Positions 25,859-36,771 of a DNA stretch of 64,000 nt are shown one piece after another; position 1 is the stretch's first letter; each line of letters opens with the position of its first letter. Source of the stretch: Ciceribacter lividus (GTDB taxonomy: Bacteria; Pseudomonadota; Alphaproteobacteria; Rhizobiales; Rhizobiaceae). The stretch spans positions 124,001 to 188,000 of the forward strand of contig NZ_QPIX01000002.1 in the NCBI RefSeq assembly GCF_003337715.1, written 5' to 3'. The position numbers were made by a program, and so were the translations under genes. Below the pieces are notes generated by a model. It searched no databases. It was not told where the DNA came from and saw only the letters and a program-made list of their open reading frames with translations.

Positions 25859-26515
25859 ATGGGTAAGCCGAAGGGAGGCGTGGTGGAGATCGCCAGGCGG
25901 GGATTGATGCTGGTGATCTCGTCGCCGTCGGGCGCGGGCAAGTCGTCGATCGCGCGCACGCTGCTCAGCCAGCCGGACATGCAGATCAGCGTGTCGGTGA
26001 GCGTCACCACGCGCGAACGTCGCCACAGCGAGGTGGAAGGCGTCCACTACCGTTTCGTCTCGCAGCGCGAGTTCGAGGCGTTGCGCGCCTCCGACTCCCT
26101 GCTCGAATGGGCCGAAGTCCACGGCAACTTCTACGGCACGCCGCGCGATCCGGTGGAGATCGCGATGGCCGAAGGCCGTGACATGCTGTTCGACATCGAC
26201 TGGCAGGGCGCCCAGCAGCTGCAGGAAAAGATGCCGGCGGACGTGGTGTCGATCTTCATCCTGCCGCCGACCATGGCCGAGCTGCAGTCTCGCCTGCATC
26301 GCCGTGCGGAAGATACCGAGGAGGTAATCCAGACGCGGCTTGCCAACTCGCGGTCCGAAATCGAGCACTGGCGGGAATACGACTACGTCATCGTCAATGA
26401 CGACCTCAATACGGCGATCGACTCGGTCAAATCGATCATCAAGGCGGAACGGCTGCGGCGCGACCGGCGGCACGGCCTGTTCGACTTCGTCAACGGGCTC
26501 ATCACCGAGGCGTAA
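25859..26515 (+). CDS. gmk: Guanylate kinase
   Basis: A 218-residue enzyme that phosphorylates GMP to GDP. The P-loop is [13 protein letters not shown], the GMP-binding segment includes [23 protein letters not shown], and [16 protein letters not shown] and [10 protein letters not shown] complete the family pattern. It ends the fab-mltG-yicC run and converges on rsmA; a GGCCGG/CCGGCC inverted repeat lies in the 41-base gap. Confidence 0.97.
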   Translation: MGKPKGGVVEIARRGLMLVISSPSGAGKSSIARTLLSQPDMQISVSVSVTTRERRHSEVEGVHYRFVSQREFEALRASDSLLEWAEVHGNFYGTPRDPVEIAMAEGRDMLFDIDWQGAQQLQEKMPADVVSIFILPPTMAELQSRLHRRAEDTEEVIQTRLANSRSEIEHWREYDYVIVNDDLNTAIDSVKSIIKAERLRRDRRHGLFDFVNGLITEA

Positions 26516-26556
26516 CAGCCGGAGGTAGGCCCGGCCGGTTCATCTGGCTGGCCGGT

Positions 26557-27384
26557 TCAGAGCGAGTTCGCCAGCCGGACGAATTCTTCCACCGACAGCG
26601 TCTCGGCCCGTCTCGCCGGATCGATGCCGGCTTTCACGAGCAGGGCCTCGCCGCCGAGCGGTTTCAGGCTCTGGCGCAGCATCTTGCGCCGCTGGCCGAA
26701 GGCAGCCTGCGTGACGCGTTCGAGCTTTTCGGCAGAACAGGGCAGGGGATCGGCCTTCGGGACGAGATGGACGACCGTCGAGGTGACCTTCGGCGGGGGC
26801 GTGAAGGCCTGCGGCGGCACGTCGAAGGCCATGTGGGCGTCGGTCCGCCAGCCACAGAGCACGCCGAGGCGGCCGTAATGGTCGTCGTCCTCGTGTGCCA
26901 CGATGCGCTGGCCGACTTCCTTCTGGAACATCAGCGTCAGCGACTGCCAGAACGGCGGCCAGGCCTTCGGCAGCAGCCAGTTGACCAGCAGTTGCGTGCC
27001 GACATTGTAGGGCAGGTTGGCGATGATCTTGACCGGACCTTCGGGCACGAGCGCCTCGAAATCGGTCTTCAGCGCATCACCTTCGATCACCTCCAGCCGG
27101 CCGGGATAGTGTTCGGCCACCTCGGCGAGCGCCGGCAGGCAGCGGGCGTCGCGTTCGACGGCGATGACCTTCCTGGCACCGAGCGCGAGGATCGCCCGGG
27201 TGAGACCGCCCGGTCCGGGGCCGACCTCGAACACGGTCACGCCCTCGAGCGAACCGGCGGTGCGGGCGACCTTCTGCGTCAGGTTGAGATCGAGCAGGAA
27301 GTTCTGGCCGAGCGCCTTGCGGGCGTCGAGCTCATGGCGACGGATGACGTCGCGTAGCGGCGGAAGACCGTCGAGGGCCGCCAT
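26557..27384 (-). CDS. rsmA: 16S rRNA dimethyladenosine transferase RsmA (KsgA)
   Basis: A 275-residue methyltransferase that dimethylates A1518 and A1519 of 16S rRNA during 30S maturation. The start motif [10 protein letters not shown], the SAM-binding [16 protein letters not shown], and the catalytic [11 protein letters not shown] are present. The C-terminal domain ([14 protein letters not shown]) follows. Its start overlaps the pdxA stop by one base (TGATG); pdxA-rsmA adjacency is common in Proteobacteria. Confidence 0.97.
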   Translation of the reverse strand: MAALDGLPPLRDVIRRHELDARKALGQNFLLDLNLTQKVARTAGSLEGVTVFEVGPGPGGLTRAILALGARKVIAVERDARCLPALAEVAEHYPGRLEVIEGDALKTDFEALVPEGPVKIIANLPYNVGTQLLVNWLLPKAWPPFWQSLTLMFQKEVGQRIVAHEDDDHYGRLGVLCGWRTDAHMAFDVPPQAFTPPPKVTSTVVHLVPKADPLPCSAEKLERVTQAAFGQRRKMLRQSLKPLGGEALLVKAGIDPARRAETLSVEEFVRLANSL

Positions 27385-28415
27385 CAGGAGGCGGCGCCCG
27401 CGCCCGCGGGGCGGGAGATCTCCGAGGCGAGCTTCAGCGCGGCGACGAGGCTGTCGTGGCGGGCGATGCCGGTGCCGGCGATACCGAAGGCGGTGCCGTG
27501 GTCGGGCGAGGTGCGCACGAAGGGAAGACCGAGCGTCACGTTGACGGAGTCGTCGAAGCCGAGCGCCTTGACCGGGATCAGCGCCTGGTCGTGGTACATG
27601 CAGACCGCGACGTCGTAGCGCCGGCGGGCTTCGTCATGGAACATGGTGTCGGCCGGCAGAGGCCCGAAGGCATCGATCCCTTCGGCGCGCAACTGCGTGA
27701 TCGCCGGATGGATGATCTCTTCGTCCTCGAGCCCGATCGCCCCGCCTTCACCCGCATGGGGGTTGAGCCCGGCGACGGCAAGTCGCGGCGAGGAAAGGCC
27801 GAAGCGTTCCTTGAGGTCCCTGGCGATAATGCGGCAGGTGTCGAGGATCAGCGTCTCCGTCAGCGCGGCCGGAACGTCCTTGATCGGGATGTGGATGGTG
27901 ACCGGCACCGCCTTCAGCTTCGGCCCCGCAAGCATCATCACCGGACGGACGCTCGTTCCGGTAGCGCGGCTCGCGAGATCGGCCAGAAATTCGGTATGGC
28001 CCGGAAAGCCGAAGCCGGCCTCGTAGAGTACGGCTTTGGCAATCGGGTTGGTGACCATGCCGCGCACCTTGCCTTCGAAGCACAGCCGGACGGCCGTCTC
28101 GATGGCGGCGATCGTCGACTTGGCGGTTGCGACATGCGGGCTGCCCGCCACCACGTCGACACCGGCCGAAATCGGTAGCACGGGAAGTGCGTCGGCGAAG
28201 ACGGACATGGCGCCCGCGGCATCGGTCTCCTTCAGCGGAACGTCGATGTCGAGCTGTCTGGCGCGAACCGCGAGAACGGCCGGATCGCCGACAAAGAGGA
28301 AGGGCGGCAGGCCATGGACCGACCGCTCCAGCCAGGCCGAAAGCGCGATGTCGGGGCCGACGCCGGCCGGGTCCCCCTGGCTGAGTGCGAGAGGAAGGCT
28401 CTCGGTCTGTGTCAT
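27384..28415 (-). CDS. pdxA: 4-hydroxythreonine-4-phosphate dehydrogenase PdxA
   Basis: A 343-residue enzyme in the DXP-dependent pyridoxal phosphate pathway, oxidising 4-phosphohydroxy-L-threonine. It shows the [17 protein letters not shown] start, [23 protein letters not shown] and the [16 protein letters not shown] segment with metal-binding histidines. The start at 28415 is the Met that opens this conserved region. It is in the surA-pdxA-rsmA order of enteric bacteria, here at the end of the LPS export operon. Confidence 0.97.
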   Translation of the reverse strand: MTQTESLPLALSQGDPAGVGPDIALSAWLERSVHGLPPFLFVGDPAVLAVRARQLDIDVPLKETDAAGAMSVFADALPVLPISAGVDVVAGSPHVATAKSTIAAIETAVRLCFEGKVRGMVTNPIAKAVLYEAGFGFPGHTEFLADLASRATGTSVRPVMMLAGPKLKAVPVTIHIPIKDVPAALTETLILDTCRIIARDLKERFGLSSPRLAVAGLNPHAGEGGAIGLEDEEIIHPAITQLRAEGIDAFGPLPADTMFHDEARRRYDVAVCMYHDQALIPVKALGFDDSVNVTLGLPFVRTSPDHGTAFGIAGTGIARHDSLVAALKLASEISRPAGAGAAS

Positions 28416-28434
28416 CGTCAGTCGGTCCCGGAGA

Positions 28435-29385
28435 TCAGCGGTAGACGATCTGCGCCTTCGAGCGCAGGTCGTCGAGGTACTTTTGGGCGTTCGGATTGTC
28501 AGTCGCCTTGTCCTTGCCGAGGTCTTCGGCGCGGAAGACGACTTCCGCCGCGACGTCGTCCGACACCTGGCGCTGATTGCAGATCGCCAGATATTCGACA
28601 CCGCGTTCGGTGACGCGGGTTCCGGTCGTACCGTCCTTCGCCTTCTCGATCAGCGGCTTCCACTCTTCCGGCAGTTCGGGCGCGAGCACCCGGCCGAGGT
28701 TGCGGATCGATACGTCACGGTAGTTCTTGGCGAATTCCATCGCCTGGTCGCAGCCGGGGAACTTCGACCGCGAGGCTTCCGCTTCCGATTTGCGCTTGCC
28801 GACGATGCCCTTCTTGTTGGCGGGCACGACGAAGATCACCTGCTTCAGGAAGTATTCTGTGGTGACCGGCTTCTCCTTGCGTTCCAGCAGGCGCGTCGCG
28901 ACTTCCTGGCTCGAAAGCTTGCCACGAGAGCCGTAGCGGGCGTTGACGAGGCGCGGCCAGCTCATCGAGACGGCGATATAGGCCTTGAAGTGGTCGGCGG
29001 TGACGCCTGCCTGGTTCAGGATGCCGGTGAGTTGCTGAACGGAGAGCTTGTTCGAACTGGCGAAACGCTCAAAGGCCGCATCGACTTCGTCGGTGCTGAC
29101 CGACATGCCGACGCGCGCAATCTCCTGCCGCTTCAGCGTCTCGTCGACCATCTCCTCTCGGGCAATCTTCTTCAGGTCGCCCTTGCGGCGCTGAAGTCGC
29201 AGGAAGGCGATGCGCTTGGCGACGTCGCCCGTGGTGATCGCGGTCTTGTTGACGACCGCGGCGACTTCGCTTGCCGCATAGGCGGCAGGAGCGATGGGTA
29301 GAGGACCGGGGCCTGCGGTGAAGGCGAGCGCTGCCGCACAAAGAAGCAGGATACGTGTCTGCTTTTTGCCAAAGGTCATTGGCAT
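28435..29385 (-). CDS. surA: SurA-type periplasmic chaperone
   Basis: A 316-residue secreted protein with a signal peptide (about 37 residues, cleavage near AYA-AS). The SurA N-terminal chaperone domain ([29 protein letters not shown]) covers the next 130 residues. A C-terminal region ([27 protein letters not shown]) corresponds to a reduced PPIase-like part without a clear active site. It should guide outer-membrane proteins, including LptD encoded just upstream, to the outer membrane. Assignment rests on fold pattern and on lptD-surA-pdxA-rsmA gene order. Confidence 0.88.
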   Translation of the reverse strand: MPMTFGKKQTRILLLCAAALAFTAGPGPLPIAPAAYAASEVAAVVNKTAITTGDVAKRIAFLRLQRRKGDLKKIAREEMVDETLKRQEIARVGMSVSTDEVDAAFERFASSNKLSVQQLTGILNQAGVTADHFKAYIAVSMSWPRLVNARYGSRGKLSSQEVATRLLERKEKPVTTEYFLKQVIFVVPANKKGIVGKRKSEAEASRSKFPGCDQAMEFAKNYRDVSIRNLGRVLAPELPEEWKPLIEKAKDGTTGTRVTERGVEYLAICNQRQVSDDVAAEVVFRAEDLGKDKATDNPNAQKYLDDLRSKAQIVYR

Positions 29386-29579
29386 TCCTTTCCATCGGGC
29401 GCGCTATTGTCGGCGCGTCCCGGCATTTCGTTGGCCACCGAAGTATAATGTGCCGCAGGGATTGCACAATCCGTGCGGCGAAACAATGACATTCGCGCCG
29501 GCGCGCAGCTGGCGTTCGTCCTGGATGCTCGGAGGGGTGACCGCGGTACGCTCATGCCTGACCCGTTCCGCAGCTTCGA

Positions 29580-31925
29580 TCAATCCAAGCCGGCGAGATC
29601 GGTCTTGCCGATGCGCACGTCGCCCAGCGTGCGGAAAGTCAGCCGGGCGCCGATCGTCCAGTCGCTCGCGGACTCGTCTGACGGGTCACGCTTGTCGGAA
29701 TAGACCAGCGAGAAGACCGTGCACTCGTCGGCATAGGAGAGGCCGATCCCCTTGCGGTTGATCGTGGCGTTGTTCAGATCCCATGTGAGTGAACCGAAAA
29801 CGGACCAGTATTCGTCGATCTTGACCGAGCTTGCCGCCTGCAACTCGTCGTTCTTGTCCTGGAAACCGTATTCTGGCTGTGCGGCGATCTGCGTGTAGGT
29901 GAGGTTCGCCAGCAGCCGGTCGTTGGTGAATCCGAGGCTCGCGTCGGTGCGGCGCACATCGAACGTCCTTTCGTCGAAACGCGCATTGGCACTCAGCGTC
30001 AGCCCGTTCGGGATGTCGATCCCGGCCATGCCGACATAGTCGGAACGGTCGGTTTCGAGACCGGAATCGGCGCCGGCATTGACGAGGTCGTCCGTCGCAA
30101 ACGAGTTGAGGCCCGCGAGATGGTACGATTGGCCGAAGATGGCCCGCAGGCCGAAACCGTTGTCGAGCGTGCCGGTATAGCGGATGCCGACATTCGCGCG
30201 GGTGCCGCCCTCGACCCGGTCGAAACCGGAGAACTTGTCCCGCTCGAAGAGGTTGGTGGCGTCGAAGACGAAGCTTTGCGCATCCTCGTTCGGCAGCCGG
30301 CCCGCGAGCTGTTCGTCGTTGCGCGCATAGATCTGCGCGATCGGCTCGACGATATGGCTGCTGTTGTCGGTAGTGATCAGGATCGGATACCGCGCCTCGA
30401 GCCCCGCCGTCAGCATGTAGCGGGTCGCCGTCGCCTCGTTATAGTAGTTGCCGGTGTAACCCGTCGGGCTGTTCATATCGAGCCAGTAGGCGTCACCGCG
30501 CGCGGCAAGCAGCGGCGTAAGCTGAAGTCCGCCCGGAACGGAGAAGGTCCGCTTCCATTCGGTTTCGGCGGTGATCCGGCTCATCGAGCCTTTGAGGCCG
30601 CGGAAACGGTCGTTGATGCCGTCGGCGTTGGCGTCGACCTCGTCCGTCTTGAAGCGCGAAAGCGCGGTGAAGTTCAGCGTGCCGGACAGTTGCCCGCCAG
30701 CCACCGGCTCCGGCGCTACATAGCTGTAGTCGAGGGACGGCATCACGACCGGCTGGCGCTTCTCGGCGTTGCTGTCCGGATCGGCGTCCTGCACATCGAA
30801 ATAGTAGCCGTGCAGATCGAAATAGTTCCGCTCGCCGAGGCCGGTCAGATAGACGTCGTTCGTGTGCGTCGTCTCGTCGAGGCCGTCGAGACTGTAGGTG
30901 CGGGCGAAGTTGTTGTCGCTCTGCAACATGACATCCCAGCCGAATGTCCAGCGGGGATTGATCTTGAACTCGCCCTTGGAGGCGACCATTCCGCGCTGGT
31001 CCCGGCGCGCATCGCTGGTGCCGGCGTCGAAATTCCCGCTGTTGAGCTGCTGGATGCCGGCGAAGCGGAGCGTCGCCGTTCCTTTCTCGAAACGCTGGCG
31101 AACTTCCGTCTCGAGAAGCAGGCCCTGGCTGGTGAAGCCGGTGGCGCGGATCGTCGCATCGCGCTGGTTCGAAAGCGCGATGTAGTAGGGCACCGTCAGG
31201 CCGAAGCCGAGGTTCTGCGAGGTCTGCATTTCGGGGAACAGGAAGCCCGATTTGCGCTTCACCGTATGATCCGGCACCTCGAGGAAGGGGAGCACCGCGA
31301 CCGTCCTGCCGAAGAGCTCGAAGCGGGCCTTTTCGAGACGGATCGTGTGGGTCTCGCCGTTCTGGACCACGCGCTCGGCCTTCACCTGCCAGAGCGGCGG
31401 ACGCTCCGGGTGATCGGCGCAGGGAAGGCAGGCCGTATAGACTCCCTTGTTGAGAATGATGTCCCGGCCACCGACACGCTCGCCGCTTTCGGCGGCAAGC
31501 CGGGTGTTGTCGGTCGTCTCGATCCGGAGCGCCTTGAGGAAGCCGTCCGCGAAATTGTCGGTGACGTCCATCGAGTCGGCATAGAGGCGGTTGCCACCCG
31601 GCTCGACCAGTTCGATGTTACCGGTCGCCGTCATGCGGCCGCTCTTCTGGTCGTATTCGACCTGCCGTGCGACCATCTGGTAGCCGGCATAATTGATCTG
31701 CACGGCGCCGCGCGCCACGACGCGCTCGGCGTCACGGTCATAGACGAGTTCGTTGGCGGCAAGCAGAAGCTTCGCGTCTTCGGGAATGCTGGGTTCGAGA
31801 TTGCGCAACTGTCCGCTGTCCTGCGCGCGCACGGCGACCGTCGAGGACAGGTAGGAGCACACAGCGGCACTCGTCAGCAGGGCCAGAAACAGCCTTCTGA
31901 TATTTCCGCGGTCTGTTACCGCCAC
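29580..31925 (-). CDS. lptD: LPS assembly protein LptD
   Basis: A 781-residue outer-membrane barrel that inserts lipopolysaccharide into the outer leaflet. A signal peptide ends at about residue 34 (AVRA-QD); an LptA-like jellyroll domain (ANELVYDRDAERVVARGAV) follows, then the LptD barrel (RKSGFLFPEM, and a C-terminal region with many aromatic strands). The GTG start at 31925 is preceded by AGGAGG with seven-base spacing and overlaps the lptG stop by one base (TAGTG), so it was preferred to the ATG at 31991. Confidence 0.93.
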   Translation of the reverse strand: MAVTDRGNIRRLFLALLTSAAVCSYLSSTVAVRAQDSGQLRNLEPSIPEDAKLLLAANELVYDRDAERVVARGAVQINYAGYQMVARQVEYDQKSGRMTATGNIELVEPGGNRLYADSMDVTDNFADGFLKALRIETTDNTRLAAESGERVGGRDIILNKGVYTACLPCADHPERPPLWQVKAERVVQNGETHTIRLEKARFELFGRTVAVLPFLEVPDHTVKRKSGFLFPEMQTSQNLGFGLTVPYYIALSNQRDATIRATGFTSQGLLLETEVRQRFEKGTATLRFAGIQQLNSGNFDAGTSDARRDQRGMVASKGEFKINPRWTFGWDVMLQSDNNFARTYSLDGLDETTHTNDVYLTGLGERNYFDLHGYYFDVQDADPDSNAEKRQPVVMPSLDYSYVAPEPVAGGQLSGTLNFTALSRFKTDEVDANADGINDRFRGLKGSMSRITAETEWKRTFSVPGGLQLTPLLAARGDAYWLDMNSPTGYTGNYYNEATATRYMLTAGLEARYPILITTDNSSHIVEPIAQIYARNDEQLAGRLPNEDAQSFVFDATNLFERDKFSGFDRVEGGTRANVGIRYTGTLDNGFGLRAIFGQSYHLAGLNSFATDDLVNAGADSGLETDRSDYVGMAGIDIPNGLTLSANARFDERTFDVRRTDASLGFTNDRLLANLTYTQIAAQPEYGFQDKNDELQAASSVKIDEYWSVFGSLTWDLNNATINRKGIGLSYADECTVFSLVYSDKRDPSDESASDWTIGARLTFRTLGDVRIGKTDLAGLD

Positions 31926-33010
31926 TAACCATCCTCCTGATGAAGCAGGATCGTCGCTCCGAGTGCCATCGCCACGACGACCGGTACCCATGCCGCGACG
32001 AATGGCGGCACGACACCGCTGCTTCCGAATGCTTTGACAAGCGTGGTTACAACATAAAGCACGAAGCCCGAAAGGATTCCACCCAGAATCACCGACCGGG
32101 ACTGGTTGAATCTACTGAATTTTAACGAAACGGTGGCGGCGATCAGAGTCATGGCCACGAGGAGGAACGGTAGCGACAGCAGCGAGTGAAATTGCGTTTC
32201 AAGCGCTTTGGTTGAGACGCCGAACGATCGCGCAACTGCAATTTTCTGAGAAAGATCATAAAAAGCAACGGTCTCCGGCTGCGCGAGCCGCTGTTGTACG
32301 AATTCCTGTTTCAGATTGGTACTGACCTTCGCTGTCGCGAGCCTTGCCGGAACCTCGCCCGGCCGCGTCTCGGTGACGTCGGTAAGAAGCCAGTAACCAT
32401 CTTTCAACTTTGCCGACCGCGCATCCTGTCGCAGGATGATCCGCCCGTCGCTGTCGAAGTGTATGAGGACGGCATCCGTGATCAGGGTGCCGTTGTCCAG
32501 AACCGTCCTTCCGCCGATGACGACGTCGTCCTTGCCGCTGATCTGGCGCAGCCACGGGACCGCCGTCGTCTCCTTGCGGCGATTGCTCGCCTCGCGCCAC
32601 GTCGATTCGATATTGAGCGCCTGGCTCTGTCCCCAGGCGGCCATCGGATTGATGACCAGCGTGGTGACGAGGCCGATCAAGAGCGCCCCGACGACAAACG
32701 GCATCATGAACTGCCAGACCGAGATGCCGGCGGCGCGCGCGACGACCAGTTCCGACTTGCGGTTGAGGGCAATCAGCGTCGTCATCCCGACGAAAAGGGC
32801 GACGAACGGGATGGTCTGCTGCAGGATGAGCGGCAGACGCAGCGCCGTCAGGTAGAGGACGCCCGGCAGCGAATAGCCGGTGAGCCCGGCGAACCGGCCC
32901 GTCGTCTCGCTGAAATCGATGAGATAGATGATCGACGTCACCCCGATGAAGAACCAGAGCGTCGTCACGATGTAGCGCCGGAAGAAGTAACGACCGAGGG
33001 TGAAGATCAT
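31925..33010 (-). CDS. lptG: LPS export permease LptG
   Basis: A 361-residue inner-membrane permease of the YjgP/YjgQ family, with three N-terminal and three C-terminal helices around a periplasmic beta-jellyroll. It pairs with LptF and the LptB ATPase (not in this window) to extract LPS. The LNRKSELVVARAAGISVWQFMMP segment and the C-terminal FGSSGVVPPFVAAWVP are typical. Its ATG overlaps the end of lptF by four bases and its stop overlaps lptD, so this is a tightly coupled operon. Confidence 0.94.
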   Translation of the reverse strand: MIFTLGRYFFRRYIVTTLWFFIGVTSIIYLIDFSETTGRFAGLTGYSLPGVLYLTALRLPLILQQTIPFVALFVGMTTLIALNRKSELVVARAAGISVWQFMMPFVVGALLIGLVTTLVINPMAAWGQSQALNIESTWREASNRRKETTAVPWLRQISGKDDVVIGGRTVLDNGTLITDAVLIHFDSDGRIILRQDARSAKLKDGYWLLTDVTETRPGEVPARLATAKVSTNLKQEFVQQRLAQPETVAFYDLSQKIAVARSFGVSTKALETQFHSLLSLPFLLVAMTLIAATVSLKFSRFNQSRSVILGGILSGFVLYVVTTLVKAFGSSGVVPPFVAAWVPVVVAMALGATILLHQEDG

Positions 33011-34185
33011 GGTGTCTTGCCCTCTTCGCCGGCCTCGTTGCCGGCAAGCCGCACGTTGATCGCCCGCATGGCCCGCGCCGTGCTGTCGGAAAACGGACGC
33101 GGCAGGCGCCAGGAACTGCCCCGCCAGAGTTTCATCGCGGCGAGGCCGCTGCTGACGATCGGCAGGAGATAGATGAGCGGCGCATAGGCCTCGTTCTTCT
33201 CGGTGAGCTTCACGGTGTAGTTGCCGAGCCAGAAGATGACGAGTGCGATCGTCAGCGCGGTCGCCATCGGCGGAATACGCGCCTCGCGATGGGAGCGGGC
33301 ATTGCCGGAAAGGGCCAGCGCAATCAGCGAGAAGACGAACGGGAAGGTCCAGCTCGTGAGCCGCTTGTGCAGTTCGCTGCGGTATTCGCCGTAGTTCTTC
33401 TTGACGTCCGGATCAGTCATGTCGGGGTTGAAGAGATAGGGCAGGTCGCGGTCGAGGGCATGCAACCGCGCCTGGCCGCGCGTCTGCGTCAGATCCGAAA
33501 GGTCGAAGGAGTAGGAATCGAACCGTACGACCGAGACGTTGCCGTCCGGCGCCTTGCGGTGCACTTCTCCGTCGCGCATCACCAGGGCGGTGCCGGTCTC
33601 GTCGACCGCGCCTTCGCGGGCGTAGTAGATGAGGTCGTAGGCAGGATCGCGGGAGTCGGCGACCAGCAGTCCCTTGAGTACGCGGCCGGACAGTCGCTCC
33701 GAAATCTGCACGTAGAGCCCGTCCTCGATGCGGCGGAAGGTCTTCTCCTCGATGACGGTCGACAGAAGGTCGGCATAGGCGGCCGCGACCATCTCGCGGG
33801 CGGCGACCCGCAGCTTGGGCTCGACGAAGTTCGCCATGAAGAAGGAGAATATCGAAAGCAGGATCGTGAACACGATGATCGGGCGATTGATGATGCTGCG
33901 CGGGGCGCCCGCGGCGTCAATCACCGCCAGTTCCGAATCGTTGTTCATCGCAGAGAGCGTCTGGGTGATGCCGATCACCAGCGCGAACGGCAGCACCGCC
34001 GGGATGATGGTCGGCAGGATGAGGGTCGCAAGCTTCATGAACGAACCTACCGACTGGCCGCTGTCGGTCACCAGATTGATTCGCCCAAGCACCTGCGTGG
34101 TCCAGATGATCGCCAGGACCGGCAAGAGGGCGGTGAGCATCATCTGAAAGACACGCCGCAGGATGTAGTGTTCGAGAAGCTTCAT
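33007..34185 (-). CDS. lptF: LPS export permease LptF
   Basis: A 392-residue partner of LptG with the same fold: the helix start YILRRVFQMMLTALLPVLAIIWTTQVLGRINLV, the NNDSELAVIDAAGAPR cytoplasmic loop for LptB, a periplasmic domain, and the last helices near YAPLIYLLPIVSSGLAAMKLW. The start at 34185 is the first Met of the conserved MKLLEHYILRR. It heads the lptF-lptG-lptD-surA-pdxA-rsmA run. Confidence 0.93.
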   Translation of the reverse strand: MKLLEHYILRRVFQMMLTALLPVLAIIWTTQVLGRINLVTDSGQSVGSFMKLATLILPTIIPAVLPFALVIGITQTLSAMNNDSELAVIDAAGAPRSIINRPIIVFTILLSIFSFFMANFVEPKLRVAAREMVAAAYADLLSTVIEEKTFRRIEDGLYVQISERLSGRVLKGLLVADSRDPAYDLIYYAREGAVDETGTALVMRDGEVHRKAPDGNVSVVRFDSYSFDLSDLTQTRGQARLHALDRDLPYLFNPDMTDPDVKKNYGEYRSELHKRLTSWTFPFVFSLIALALSGNARSHREARIPPMATALTIALVIFWLGNYTVKLTEKNEAYAPLIYLLPIVSSGLAAMKLWRGSSWRLPRPFSDSTARAMRAINVRLAGNEAGEEGKTP

Positions 34186-34294
34186 TCCATTTCCCGAGGG
34201 CGTGACGGTCGGGCCGCGCCGGCGACTGAGGATACCGGGTTCTCTACGACGGTTGCGGCGATTTGGCGACAGGATCGATGCGGATTTCGTGTGT

Positions 34295-35068
34295 CTACCG
34301 CTCAATTTTCCGTTTTCGCGATATTTCGAACACGGCGAAGACGGCGGCAAAGACCACCAGCGAGGAAAGCCAGCCGAGCACGACGTCGGAGAGATAGTGG
34401 CCGCCGAAGGCGAGTCTCATCGCCGGCGTCACCAGTGCGACGACGAGGATCGGCGGCGCGAGGACCGGGCGGAGCTTCGCCGGCAGGAAGAGGAGGAGGC
34501 AGGCGACCCATCCGGCACCCGCGGCCTCGCCCGAGATGAAGGAGCAGTTGTTGTCGCATTGCCCCATGAACGAGCCCGCCGGGACGAAGGGCAGGTCGCC
34601 GCCGAAGAGGTCGGTCTGATAGGGGCGGGGCCGTCCGGAAAAGCTCTTGAGCAGCAGGTTGACCAGCACATAGGGGCCGAGGAGGAGGGCCACGAGCGCG
34701 AGGCCGAGCTGCCGCAGCCTTGCCGCGCCGTAGGCCGCGCTGCGCCGGGCGAGGCCGTTGACGAGAATTCCGAGCAGCAGCGCGCCGGCGGCGGCCGGAA
34801 CGTAGAAGAAGACCTTCCTCACCGCGACGGCGAGGGGATCCTGGCTCCACGGAAAGCTGCCGCAGACGGTGCTCTGCGCATGGGCCCCGGTGCACGGACC
34901 GGGCTCGAAGAAGACGCCGGCGACTGCAAGGTCGATATCGGGCCATAGATAGAAGACGAGCAGCAGCGCCCACCAGAGCACGAAGAGGGCGAGGGCGGCG
35001 CGCAGCATCTTTCGCGTTCCGGGCTGTTGCAGGTGCCCGCTCTCGGCGGCTTGCAGGTTGATCTTCAC
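34295..35068 (-). CDS. PAP2 family membrane phosphatase
   Basis: A 257-residue inner-membrane protein with six predicted helices and the three PAP2 motifs: KSFSGRPRP, SFISGEAA with the Ser-Gly pair, and MRLAFGGHYLSDV with the catalytic histidine. PAP2 enzymes remove phosphate from lipids such as phosphatidate, undecaprenyl diphosphate or lipid A (LpxE). Proximity to the lpt operon makes a lipid A or undecaprenyl role possible, but the sequence does not prove it. Confidence 0.87.
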   Translation of the reverse strand: MKINLQAAESGHLQQPGTRKMLRAALALFVLWWALLLVFYLWPDIDLAVAGVFFEPGPCTGAHAQSTVCGSFPWSQDPLAVAVRKVFFYVPAAAGALLLGILVNGLARRSAAYGAARLRQLGLALVALLLGPYVLVNLLLKSFSGRPRPYQTDLFGGDLPFVPAGSFMGQCDNNCSFISGEAAGAGWVACLLLFLPAKLRPVLAPPILVVALVTPAMRLAFGGHYLSDVVLGWLSSLVVFAAVFAVFEISRKRKIER

Positions 35069-35255
35069 GTCGGCTGTTTCCGGTCTTTTCGAGGCGGCGC
35101 GACCCTATCCGCTTCCCCGCCCGGCAGGCAAGAGGGAGAGGCCGCAGGACTTGCCAACGGTGCAAAGAGCGATATGTCGGGACAATTGACGCTTGCGTTC
35201 ATGACCGAAAGGGCCATGATCCCGGCTTTCGTTTCGACCTTCCCCCGGAGTCTCC

Positions 35256-36755
35256 ATGTCTTCCAAATTCGACATTTCCTTCGCCAAGGACCACCGGATC
35301 AGCGGCGGGCTCGCCGTGCTTCTTCAGGTTCAAGGAGCCGACGCGGCCGCCGGCGCCGAGGTTGCGGACCCCGAAGGCGTAATCGCCAGGGCCGCCAAGA
35401 TCGGCAAGTTCACCGGCAAGGCCCGCGCCGTGCTCGACATCCTCGCGCCGCATGGTTCGCCGGCCGACCGGATCGTCGTTCTCGGCCTCGGCAAGACCGC
35501 CGAGATCACCGCCCACGACTGGCTGCGTGCCGGCGGCGCCGCTGCCGGGACCTTCAAGTCCGCTGAGAAAGTGACGGTCTTCTTCGACGCGCCGGGTCTC
35601 GACGCGAGCGGCAAGGCCGCCGCCGACTTCGCCCTCGGCATGCTTCTGCGCAGCTATGACTTCGACGCCTACAAGACCCGCAAGGGCGACGACAACGGCA
35701 ACGGAAAGTCCGAACCGAAAGAGGTCAAGGTGACGATCGTCACAGCCGAGGCCTCCGCGGCGCGCAAGGCGTTTGCCGACAACGAGGCGGTCGCCCAGGG
35801 CGTCGTGCTCGCCCGCGATCTCGTCAACGAGCCCGCCAACGTGCTGGGGCCGGAGGAATTCGCTGACAAGGCGAAAGCGCTGGAAGCGCTCGGCGTCGAG
35901 GTCGACATCCTGACCGAGAAGGACATGAAGAAGCTCGGCATGGGCGCGCTGCTCGGCGTCGCCCAGGGCTCCGTGCGGCCGCCGCGGCTCGCCGTCATGC
36001 AGTGGAAGGGCGGCAAGCACAAGGACAAGCCGATCGCCTTCGTCGGCAAGGGCGTGGTCTTCGACACCGGCGGCATCTCGATCAAGCCGGCCGCCGGCAT
36101 GGAGGAGATGAAGGGCGACATGGGCGGTGCCGCCGCCGTCACCGGACTCATGCATACCCTCGCCGCCCGCAAGGCGAAGGTGAACGCCGTCGGTGTCATC
36201 GGCCTCGTCGAGAACATGCCGGACGGCAATGCCCAGCGGCCGGGTGACATCGTCACCTCGATGTCCGGCCAGACGATCGAGGTCATCAACACCGATGCCG
36301 AAGGTCGCCTCGTGCTGGCCGATGCGCTCTGGTACTGCAACGACCGCTTCAAGCCCGCCTTCATGATCAATCTCGCGACGCTCACCGGCGCGATCACCGT
36401 CGCGCTCGGCAACCTGCACGCCGGCCTGTTCTCGAACGACGACGCTCTTTCGGAGCGATTGCTGGCGGCGGGGCTTGCGACCAACGAGCGCCTGTGGCGG
36501 ATGCCGCTCGGCAAGGACTACGACAAGATGATCGATTCCAAGTTCGCCGACATGAAGAACTCGAGCGGACGTCAGGCAGGCTCGATCACTGCGGCGCAGT
36601 TCCTGAAGCGCTTCGTGCAGGAGACCCCCTGGGCGCATCTCGACATTGCCGGCACCGCCATGGGTTCGCCGACCGACGAGATCAACCGCTCCTGGGGATC
36701 AGGCTTCGGCGTCCGGCTCCTCGACGAGCTGGTGCGCGCGCACTACGAAGCGTGA
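35256..36755 (+). CDS. pepA: Leucyl aminopeptidase (M17)
   Basis: A 499-residue hexameric cytosolic metalloaminopeptidase. The N-terminal macro-like domain comes first. The catalytic domain shows [16 protein letters not shown] with the catalytic Lys and Asp, and [14 protein letters not shown], the M17 signature with metal ligands and the catalytic Arg. A ribosome site CCCCGGAG lies eight bases upstream. It is followed by holC after 16 bases, a common pepA-holC pairing. Confidence 0.96.
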   Translation: MSSKFDISFAKDHRISGGLAVLLQVQGADAAAGAEVADPEGVIARAAKIGKFTGKARAVLDILAPHGSPADRIVVLGLGKTAEITAHDWLRAGGAAAGTFKSAEKVTVFFDAPGLDASGKAAADFALGMLLRSYDFDAYKTRKGDDNGNGKSEPKEVKVTIVTAEASAARKAFADNEAVAQGVVLARDLVNEPANVLGPEEFADKAKALEALGVEVDILTEKDMKKLGMGALLGVAQGSVRPPRLAVMQWKGGKHKDKPIAFVGKGVVFDTGGISIKPAAGMEEMKGDMGGAAAVTGLMHTLAARKAKVNAVGVIGLVENMPDGNAQRPGDIVTSMSGQTIEVINTDAEGRLVLADALWYCNDRFKPAFMINLATLTGAITVALGNLHAGLFSNDDALSERLLAAGLATNERLWRMPLGKDYDKMIDSKFADMKNSSGRQAGSITAAQFLKRFVQETPWAHLDIAGTAMGSPTDEINRSWGSGFGVRLLDELVRAHYEA

Positions 36756-36771
36756 CGGGAAGGCGGGCGTC

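Noticed and set aside
26516..26556. Inverted repeat between gmk and rsmA as a bidirectional terminator
   Set aside because: CCGGCC and GGCCGG halves can pair, but no T-run lies on either side.
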